Source of the DNA: Puccinellia tenuiflora | Lineage: Eukaryota > Streptophyta > Magnoliopsida > Poales > Poaceae | Reading direction: 5' to 3' | DNA: 64,000 bases | Assembly (NCBI GenBank): GCA_012064385.1 | Contig: QRDG01000417.1 | Coordinates: 748,656 to 812,655 of the forward strand | Part shown: in pieces, positions 22,001 through 30,388 of the stretch | Numbering within the stretch: position 1 is the stretch's first letter | How the letters are laid out: every line of letters starts with the position of its first letter | The notes under the pieces: model-generated | What the model saw: the letters and a program-made list of their open reading frames with translations, nothing else | The model's database searches: none | Told to the model about the DNA's origin: nothing | Made by a program: the position numbers and the translations under genes

Positions 22001-22516
22001 TCTCTATAAGTTGTTAGTGCAGCTTGCCGCCGCCTCAATCGCTAACCCTCTTTCCCCAGAATTTCAGCTTTGATATCTTGTGAGTATTACTTGCCAGTAC
22101 TTCATAGTACTGACCCCTTTGGGGCTGCTATTCCATGGCAGCCAACATGTATGAAGTGTGACGACGTTAGCTTGGGAATCCCTCCGGCTTGGCCTGGGCA
22201 GGGTTATGGTGCCTTTGGTTATCTTCAGGACTCTTAGTCCAATTTGTATTCTTATCCGTAGCCGGATACTATTCACTTTCGATGTTGTTTCGATCTTTGT
22301 AATGTATCTTTTGTATTCTTGACTCTGTGAGTCGTTGTTTTATATATGTTCTTTGTGGGTTCCGTCGAGAACTATTGTAATGTTATCACAATTCCACCCG
22401 CATAACGTGTGTGTTGCGACGTGAACGTTATGCCTGGTGGGCATCCTAGGATCGTTATTAGGCGGATTTGGCGGAAATCGCTAAGTCTACATAGTACCGA
22501 TCCGGGGGGCGTTACA
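19097..22516 (+). mobile_element. Solo LTR, 3.4 kb, probably Gypsy
   Basis: The ends are TGTAA and TTACA, and a perfect 5-bp target duplication TCGTG lies at 19092-19096 and 22517-22521. There is no primer site or internal domain, so this is a solo LTR. An unusually long LTR with this kind of text (CCACCCTCACATCC... near 21003, CATGTGGGAGGAAATGGGAC near 21277) fits a long-LTR Gypsy family of Triticeae; I cannot give the family name. Orientation is taken from this text. Low-complexity TACTTCGAC-type repeats lie at 20385-20470. Confidence 0.9.
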
Positions 22517-22677
22517 TCGTGCACCTCGTCGTGCAGCGCGGGTGGCACCTCGAACCCCGCCGGAATCGCCAGGTGCTTCACGTCCTCCGGCTCCTCCTTG
22601 ACCTTCACCGGCGTGTCGTCGCGCCGGCACAGGCGGAGGCTCCCTCGTGGTGGCGACCGGTGATGCTCGACATCGCG

Positions 22678-23080
22678 GATCACCACCCCACCGCCTCTGC
22701 TGCGCCCTGCTCCGCTGTTTCCGCTGCTCCCGCCGCCGCGAGAGCAGAGGGAGAAGCAGTCGCTGCGTCCCTGACGCTTTGGTGGCGGCGGGGTGGCGGC
22801 CGCAGGATCGGCATCAGCCGCAAGGGCATCGGGTTCCCCGTGGCGGCGGGCATCCTCGATGGCACCGGCCACCGTGTGGATCACCACCCCACCGCCTCTG
22901 CTGCGCCCTCCTCCGCTGTTGCCGCTGCTCCCGCCGCCGCGAGAGCAGAGGGAGAAGCAGCCGCTGCGTCGCTGACGCTTTGGTGGCGGCGGGGGTGGCG
23001 GCCGCGGGATCGGCATCAGCCGCAAGGGCATCGGGTTCCCCGTGGCGGCGGGCAGCCTCGATGGCACCGGCCACCGTGTG
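22678..23080 (-). repeat. 201-bp tandem duplication inside the pseudogene
   Basis: Units start at 22678 and 22879 (GATCACCACCCCACCGCC). The period is 67 codons. The second copy has one extra G in a G run near 22991, which shifts the frame. The copies are otherwise nearly identical, so the duplication is recent compared with decay of the gene. Confidence 0.88.
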
Positions 23081-23483
23081 GCCGGTGCGCCCCCACCAGT
23101 CGTGGCGGCCTTCGGAGTTCCATCGTGTCGACTTCGGCAGGTGCCAGTCGTACTCCAGCAGCTCCTCCTCGCGCTCCCGCACGAGCCGCACCCACCAGGC
23201 ATTGCGGTTCTCGACCGCATTCTCCGGGCGGTTGCGCTCCTCCTCCGTCATCCTGTCCCGCCGCTCGATGACGGCGTGGCGGAAGGCCTCGTCGGTGTTG
23301 GGGAGCGGCGGCGGAGCGGCGGCACGGCGAGGCCGCCCCAGCTGATGGCCCAGTCCTTCGGGAGGCGGAAGTCCGGCGGCACGAGGAGTCCATACCGGTG
23401 GAAGGCCCACGCATCCCCGATCAGGAGGGTGCGGCCCCCAGGTACGATCTACCTGAGCTATCGCCAACCTCGTACTTGTGCAT

Positions 23484-23784
23484 GGTGGCGATGTTAGGGA
23501 GGGTGGTGGAGAGTAGGCTGCCTTGGGAGGAAGGAGGAGATGTGTGCGATGGGAGGCGCGGGCGGATGCTTATATGTACCGGCGAGGGCAGAGCGGGAGG
23601 CGGCGAGACGCCTGAGGGGAACGACGGTTTGACCGATGGGCAAGTCCGGTGCGCCGGCGCGTGGACTGGCGCTTCAGCTGGCGGTGCTTCAATGCGTCGC
23701 GCGACCGACCACTCCCGTCGCTGTCGGCTGCATGCTGCACCGCGCGGCCTGCGCGTCGCTTGGGAAAGCGGCAGCATTTACGCC
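23484..23784. other. Upstream flank of the pseudogene, before the young Tat element
   Basis: This GC-rich sequence contains a minus-strand TATA-like CATATAAG at about 23570. It was joined to 34457 onwards before the Tat insertion. No gene is seen. Confidence 0.4.
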
Positions 23785-24202
23785 TGTCGTGGGGCTACCT
23801 TTCGGGTACCCCACGGTGGTAGTACCTGGGTCACGCCAAGAGAGGCCCATGAAGTGTACCATGTGGCCCAAGTAGCTGGTTAGGCCGGTGATGATCTTCC
23901 TTATTCTGTAACGTGCAATCCGCACCGTCCACCCGAGACCTGGCCTGTGATATAAAGGCCAGGAGGGTGCGTCATCTAGGTCAAGCAAGCAGCACACAAA
24001 CCCTAGCGGGATTGCATCTCGCCATTGTAGCCACCTCGATAATACCATACAAGCAGGAGTAGGTCTTTACCTCACCTCGAGGGGCCGAACCTGGGTAAAC
24101 TCGCCCCCTGTTAGCCGTCTTAGCCACCAACGTTCATACTCTCTCCCCCTCAATCAACCCGGGGTACACAACCTTGGGATTTGCCGAGTCCACTACTCGT
24201 CA
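23785..24202 (+). repeat. 5' LTR of the young Tat element
   Basis: It starts TGTCGTGG and ends CTCGTCA. TATA box TATAAAGG is at 23951-23958. It is identical to 34034-34451 except for one base. Confidence 0.95.
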
Positions 24203-24204
24203 AT

Positions 24205-24221
24205 TGGCGCCGTCTGTGGGA
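24205..24221 (+). promoter_or_regulatory. Primer-binding site
   Basis: TGGCGCCGTCTGTGGGA begins two bases after the 5' LTR. This motif is common in plant Tat elements; the matching tRNA should be confirmed by alignment. Confidence 0.8.
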
Positions 24222-24240
24222 AGAACAGATCGTTGGAATC

Positions 24241-25590
24241 ATGGTTGCGCCGGCCTCATCTGCAATGAAGAACGGCATCAGCGCCAGGGAGTCGATCTAC
24301 ACCGGCTTCCTCGAGTTCGTCCACCACTAGTCGACGGATCTCCCGGCGTACGCTGAGGTGCAGCAGAGCACGTGGATTACCTTCGGTAGTCTGCGCTATC
24401 TGGTGGACAGTCGCGGAACGCTCCGGCCCACGCTGGCCACGTTGCGCGCGACGGACGCGCCAGCATCTACATCGACTGCGCCGACCGCGGCTTCACCCGC
24501 CGCGAAGATCGCATCTACTGCGGCCACGGCGGTCGCGTCATCGACTACCGCGAAGATCGCGTCCACCTCGACTGCGTCAGCACCATCTACGACCGCATCA
24601 ACGGCGACTGCGGTGACCACACCCGCGGTCACCAGAAAAATCGCATCTACTGCAACCCCGGCGCGAAACAAGTCTACCCCGACCTTCTTGTCCGCGCCCC
24701 GGATGAAGCCAAAATCTACGCCAATCGCGCATCCGCATCGCGGAGTCGCCAGTAGCAGTGGCCGTGGCACCCGCCACGTCGCTGTGATCTTCGACTCTGA
24801 GCATAGCTCAGACGAAGGAAGCAGGACTGGGAGCATCAGCCCCACTCGGCGGGTTTACCCCGCGCAAGTCTATATGGCCAGCCCAGCACGATCCAATGGC
24901 GGGGAACCCGTATACCCGCTGGAGGTGACCATGCCGGACAGGGTGACAAGACTCACCATCACTCGGGAGATGGCGATCCAGGCCATGAAGCACGTGGACG
25001 AAGGCACGTTCCCTTCACCAGATGAACCCCGAGAAGACCAACTGGCGGTCCAATACTTGCTTTGGAAGGAGTCCGAGCGAGTCCGCCAAGAGAAGGCCGA
25101 TCTGATTCGGCGCAAAGAGTTGGCCGACGCGTCGAGTGCCAGGAGGGCAGCACACTCGTTTTTGGCCGGATCAGAGGAAGTCTCGCAAGGAGGACGTCAC
25201 AGGGCTCGCATGCCACGGGTGCCAGAAGCTGATCGCGTCCACCTCACTCGCAATCTGGAGTCGTCATTCATGACGGAAGATGCGGACGGAATCCCCGTCC
25301 CCAAGACACCCGCTTCGGCCCTCATGGCGGTCGAAACCTACCTGCGACTAACACAGCCGCCGGAGGGTGACGCCCACGCCCGCCTCCACAGGCGACAAAT
25401 TCAATCCCTCAGGGAAGTCGAGGAAGTCCTGGCAAAGTCAGCACCAGCAGAAAGGGTGCACGAGAATCGAGGCCGCCGCGATCGTGAACCCGCACCACTT
25501 GCAGACCCAGCCCCAATTCGACTGCGACAGCCGCAGCCAGGCGAAGATGTCCGTAACGTCGTCGCCGCGATCGTGAACCCGCACCACATG
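24241..25590 (+). pseudogene. gag: Gag N-terminal part, young Tat element
   Basis: The frame opens at the ATG at 24241, 20 bases after the primer site. A TAG at 24328-24330 (codon 30) interrupts it, after which the same frame stays open to the junction. Content is an Ala/Thr/Ser-rich low-complexity region with repeated KIAST words, an HVAVIFDSEHSSDEGS segment, and a charged helical region with RQEKADLIRRKELADASSAR. The conserved gag core domain and zinc knuckle are absent because the frame is joined near 25590 to RNase H sequence in another frame. An imperfect repeat of about 90 bp (GATCGTGAACCCGCACCAC at 25479 and 25569) sits at the junction. Confidence 0.8.
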
Positions 25591-27794
25591 AGAACGAGCC
25601 ACTGTACCTGTATGTGGCAGCCACGAACAGAGTGGTTAGTACCGTACTCGTAGTCGAGCGGGAGGAAGAAGGAAAGAGCCACCCTGTTCAGCGACCTGTA
25701 TATTACCTCAGCGAGGTACTAACTGATTCCAAGCAGCGGTACCCGCACTACCAGAAGTTGGCATACGGAGTCTTCATGACGTCCAGGAAGGTGGTCCACT
25801 ATTTCTCTGAGCACCCGATCACGGTGGTAAGCTCCTCTGCCCTATCCGACATCCTCACTAACCCAGCCGCGACAGGAAGAGTCGCTAAGTGGGTTGTCGA
25901 GTTAGGGCCATGGGGGCTGAAGTACGCACACCCGAAGGCAATCAAGGCCCAGGTCCTCCCAGAGTTCACCACAGAGTGGATAGAAGCACAACTGCCTGAC
26001 GAGCCCGACTTGTCCAATGCATGGACAATGTATTTCGATGGATCCAAAAAATTCAACTCAGCAGGAGCAGGAGTCGTGCTCATTTCACCTAAAGGCGACA
26101 AGCTGAAGTACGTGCTGCAGATGAAGTTCCCAACTCCTTCCAACAACGAAGCAGAATACGAAGCCCTGATCCACGGCATGCGGATGGCCCAGAACTGCGG
26201 CGCCACTCGCCTCATGATCTACGGCGACTCCTACCTGGTTGTGCAGCAAACCATGAAGCAGTGCGATGCCATCGCTGACAACATGATAGCCTACAGGGAG
26301 CTGTACAATCAACTGGAAGGCCTATTCGACGGCTGCGAACTGCGGCACATCGGCCGCGAAAGCAACGAAGAAGCTGACGTCCTGGCCAACCTAGGATCGG
26401 ATCGAGCTCCGGTGCCACCCGGAGTCTTCCTCGAGTGCATCACACAGCGCTCAATCAAGGTCCGGCCCCCGCCAGGACCCTCTACATCGACAACAAGCAC
26501 CGCCAACCCGCCAAGCACGGAGAAGGAGGTCATGGAGATAATGCTAGTCGAGCCCACGTGGACGAGCCCGTATCTGGCCTACATGCTGCACCAGCGGCTG
26601 CCGGAGAACCCAGTCGAAGCCAAGCGCATCGTCCGCCGTTCCAAAGGCTTCACCATCATCAATGGCGAGCTCTACAAGAGAAGCATCTCAGGAGTCCTCC
26701 AAAGGTGCATCGATCCAGCCGACGGCCAAGCAATCTTACTCGACATACACGCCGGCATATGCGGGCACCACGCAAGCAGTCGAGCACTGGTGGCCAAGGC
26801 CTTGCGAGCAGGGTTCTACTGGCCCACCGCAATGCAAGACGCAGAAAAACTGGTCAAAAAGTGCGTTGGCTGTCAGGAGTTCGCCAACAAGCCGCATGCA
26901 CCAGCGTCGGCACTGAAGACAATACTACTCGCGTGGCCCTTCGCGCAATGGGGACTCGACATGGTAGGTCCCTTCAAGAAATCCTCCCCAGGCGGGCACA
27001 CTCACCTCCTGGTGGCAGTCGACAAGTTCACGAAGTGGATTGAGGCGGTCCCAATCACAAGCTCAACCGCAACCTCAGCGGTCAACTTCATCAGGTCAAT
27101 CATCTTCAGGTTCGGTGTGCCACACGACATCATCACCGACAACGGGACGAACTTCACAGCCGAAGAATTCAGGGATTTCTGCTCTGAACAAGGTGTCAAG
27201 CTCAGCTATGCATCCGTCTCGCACCCGCAGTCCAATGGGCAAGTCGAGAAAGCCAACGGCCTAGTCAGCAAAGGCATCAAGAAGCGCCTGCGAGTACCAT
27301 TGAAGCGAGCCGCAGGAGCCTGGGTGGAGGAGTTACCAAGCGTGCTGTGGAGCCTACGCACCACGCCAAACAGATCTACCCAGTATACACCATTCTTCAT
27401 GGTGTACGGTGCCAAAGCAGTCCTGCCCTACGACATCAAATTTGACGCTCCACAAGTGGTGGCATACGACGAGTCTGATGCTGAAGAAGCACTTGAAGAT
27501 GATGTGGATGTCCTGGATGAAGCACGCGACATCGCCCTCAGCCGCACAGCCGTGTACCAGCAAGACCTGCGCAACTACCACGGTCGGCGACTGCGGCCTA
27601 GAGCATTCGTCCCAGGGGACCTGGTTCTCCGGCTCAAGCAGAAGAAGGTGCACAAACTCGCCTCCCCATGGGAGGGGCCATACATTGTGACAGAGGCAAT
27701 CGGCAACGGAGCTTACCGCCTGAAGGACTCGAAGACAGGGACAGTCTGCAGCAATCCGTGGAACGTGGCACAGTTACGCCGCTTCTACGCCTGA
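25591..27794 (+). CDS. RNase H and integrase polyprotein, intact frame
   Basis: An uninterrupted frame runs to TGA at 27792-27794. The 726-residue open frame counted from 25614 has no natural start because the upstream RT is deleted. RNase H shows Asp142 (MYFDGSK), EAEYEAL and Asp205 (YGDSYLV). The integrase zinc-binding part has GICGHHASS and CVGCQEF. The catalytic triad is Asp449 (GLDMVGPF), Asp509 (ITDNGTNF) and Glu545 (GQVEKANG), with 35 residues between the second Asp and Glu. A GPY-type C-terminal motif (WEGPYIV) follows. Since RT and protease are missing, it could only work if supplied in trans. Confidence 0.9.
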
Positions 27795-27917
27795 TCAACC
27801 CCAGCTTGTAAGCTTCACATTGTTAAGTAGCAGCAGGTTTCTTACGCACTCTTTCCCTCGCCAGGGTACCTAAGGGGACTGGAAGGGTTTTAACGAGGCG
27901 GCCTGTTTGCGAGAATC

Positions 27918-27923
27918 AATAAA
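27918..27923 (+). terminator. Possible polyadenylation signal
   Basis: An AATAAA lies 124 bases after the pol stop and just before the satellite array. It could end a sense transcript early, though retrotransposon RNA normally ends in the 3' LTR. Confidence 0.35.
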
Positions 27924-27980
27924 GATATTTGAAGGAAAAGACTTGTCATTTCTTCCTTTGCGAGCAATCAACCTAAATCC

Positions 27981-29259
27981 TAGGCCGCCACTCGAACCAC
28001 TCGGGGGCTCGCGCCATACAGGTCTAAGTCTAGCCTAGGCCGCCACTCGAATCACTCGGGGGCTGCGCCACACAGGCATAACTCGAAAATCCTATGCCGC
28101 CACTCGAACCACTCGGGGGCTCGCACCATACAGGTCTAAGTCTAGCCTAGGCCGCCACTCGAATCACTCGGGGGCTGCGCCACACAGGCATAACTCGAAA
28201 ATCCTAGGCCGCCACTCGAACCACTCGGGGGCTTGCGCCATACAGGTCTAAGTCCAGCCTAGGCCGCCACTCGAATCACTCGGGGGCTGCGCCACACAGG
28301 CATAACTCGAAAATCCTAGGCCGCCACTCGAACCACTCGGGGGCTCGCGCCATATAGGTCTAAGTCTAGCCTAGGCCGCCACTCGAATCACTCGGGGGCT
28401 GCGCCACACAGGCATAACTCGAAAATCCTAGGCCGCCACTCGAACCACTCGGGGGCTTGCGCCATACAGGTCTAAGTCCAGCCTAGGCCGCCACTCGAAT
28501 CACTCGGGGGCTGCGCCACACAGGCATAACTCGAAAATCCTAGGCCGCCACTCGAACCACTCGGGGGCTTGCGCCATACAGGTCTAAGTCCAGCCTAGGC
28601 CGCCACTCGAATCACTCGGGGGCTGCGCCACACAGGCATAACTCGAAAATCCTAGGCCGCCACTCGAACCACTCGGGGGCTTGCGCCATACAGGTCTAAG
28701 TCCAGCCTAGGCCGCCACTCGAATCACTCGGGGGCTGCGCCACACAGGCATAACTCGAAAATCCTAGGCCGCCACTCGAATCACTCGGGGGCTTGCGCCA
28801 TACAGGTCTAAGTCCAGCCTAGGCCGCCACTCGAATCACTCGGGGGCTGCGCCACACAGGCATAACTCGAAAATCCTAGGCCGCCACTCGAACCATTCGG
28901 GGGCTCGCGCCATACAGGTCTAAGTCCAGCCTAGGCCGCCACTCGAATCACTCGGGGGCTGCGCCGCACAGGCATAACCCGAAAATCCTAGGCCGCCACT
29001 CGAACCACTCGGGGGCTTGCGCCATACAGGTCTAAGTCCAGCCTAGGCCGCCACTCGAATCACTCGGGGGCTGCGCCACACAGGCATAACTCGAAAATCC
29101 TAGGCCGCCACTCGAACCACTCGGGGGCTCGCGCCACACAGGTCTAAGTCCATCCTAGGCCGCCACTCGAATCACTCGGGGGCTGCGCCGCACAGGCATA
29201 ACCCAAAAACCCTGGGCCGCCACTCGATTCACTGGGGGGCTCGCGCCATACAGGTCTAC
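27981..29259 (+). repeat. 112-bp dimeric satellite array, about 11.4 units
   Basis: Units begin TAGGCCGCCACTCGAACC at 27981 and every 112 bp after it (28093, 28205, 28317 ... 28989). Each unit is a dimer of two 56-bp halves, one with GAACCACTCGGGGGCTCGCG and one with GAATCACTCGGGGGCTGCGC. Halves of the same type are nearly identical. The shared core CTCGGGGGCT matches the element's own polypurine tract at 34022-34031. Arrays in the 3' untranslated region of plant LTR elements are a known source of satellite DNA. Confidence 0.97.
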
Positions 29260-29362
29260 GAGTGCAAAATCACACATTATACATTCAGTGAACAACGTCA
29301 CATGGGCATACATACATGCATATTTATGTTACAAGCTAACATCATACAACAAACTGCTATTC

Positions 29363-30230
29363 TTAGTCGACAGGCTCTTCCTTTGGCGCATCCAGTGGCC
29401 CTACAAGTCGCTCCGTATGATTCAGGATCTGTTGCATCGCCTGACGTGCAGCCTCAAGGGATTCAGCATAATCAGCATCTTTAGGCAAGCCATCAAGTAT
29501 TCTGTCCAAGGGAACATGAGGTCGATGCAGTCGAACATAGGCAAACGCCGTGTTGGCCCCGGCAACAAGCTGACCGAAGACGACCTCCTTCAACGCCCTG
29601 CTACTGCAGAACCTCTCCAACAGCGCGGGTAACCCAGTCGGCTGCTCACCAAGGGGGAAGAACACTTTGTTGATTTGCCAGAGTGCTTTCCTGCAACCTT
29701 CAAGAATGAACGCAGCTCGCCAGGTGCGATCCAGCATCCGTGCGAGTACACGGCCCTCTCCCTTGTGTACCCAGAATTGACGAGCTTCGACCGAGTTACC
29801 TGTGGCTTCCATCTCCACGCGCTCGTTCACTCGAGTGTTTTCGGCTTGCCAGTCGGGGTTAACAACTGCAATTCACGGGTCAAGATGCAGAACAACACAA
29901 GCATGAAGAAATCAAAGCGAAGCAGCTATAGTCCAACCTTGCAGCTGTCGACATATCAGATCAATTTGGTCAAGAAGCAACCGTTCGCGCTGATTGAACG
30001 GCCCAGCGGAACGCGCCCTGAGGCGTTCAAGCTCCACTTCAGCTATCCGCAGCTTCGACTCAAGTTCAACGATCTTGTTCCTCATATAGTTAAACACCCG
30101 CTGGTCGTTCACGCTTCGTGTGGAAGTTGGACCAGCTGGGTGCTGTTGGCGAGCGGGCACAGCAGAAGAGGTACCCTCACCCTCATTCACACAGGTGGCC
30201 TCGGCGACTTCAGGAGCAGCATTTTCATCT
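29363..30230 (-). CDS. Second antisense coding region (aORF2), two or more exons
   Basis: On the minus strand an exon runs from about 30225 (possible acceptor GGCAG|CCAGATG) to 29938. It encodes a polar stretch with NYMRNKIVELESKLRIAEVE, a short coiled coil. A donor AAG|GTTGGA and the acceptor TTGCAG|TTGTTA give a 72-nt intron (29866-29937). The frame continues into 29865-29363, which encodes a compact helical region (FFPLGEQPTGLPALLERFCS, then LVAGANTAFAYVRLH) and ends at TAG. The start exon is not defined. It could be a separate gene or an alternative 3' end of the larger antisense gene upstream. No family is recognised. Confidence 0.55.
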
Positions 30231-30388
30231 GGCTGCCAAGTTATGTGGTGTCAAACAGAAGCCATATTCATTATAGCAAAAGACTCGACGAGGTACATTC
30301 ACATGAAGGAATCAGAAAATGCATTGATAAAAAGACTTCACCAAGTTCACTACAAAAGGCGAATCAAAAGGGAACCCTACTACACAGA

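Larger units (their letters stand above)
18835..23483 (-). pseudogene. Unrecognised gene-like pseudogene split by a solo LTR
   Basis: On the minus strand a TATA-like CATATAAG near 23570 precedes CGCCACCATG at 23483. Protein-like segments follow: a region with AWAFHRYGLLVPPDFRLPKDW (broken by a stop and a frameshift), then a charged stretch with RRDRMTEEERNRPENAVENR and NAWWVRLVREREEELLEYDW, then a low-complexity part made of 201-bp repeats, then TPVKVKEEPEDVKHLAIPAG. The frame meets the solo LTR at 22516 and resumes at 19096 with DGEFPGLSFALVASATEIK. It ends with LILLDDSDNTFDWSAISE and a stop at 18835. I think this is a multicopy Triticeae family but cannot name a function. Confidence 0.55.

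Noticed and set aside
22519..23345. Plus-strand frames of 232-250 codons
   Set aside because: The minus strand carries the coherent protein segments; the plus frames follow the 201-bp repeat and high GC.
27981..29259. CRISPR-like array
   Set aside because: The repeats are contiguous dimers without unique spacers, and the DNA is a plant retrotransposon.
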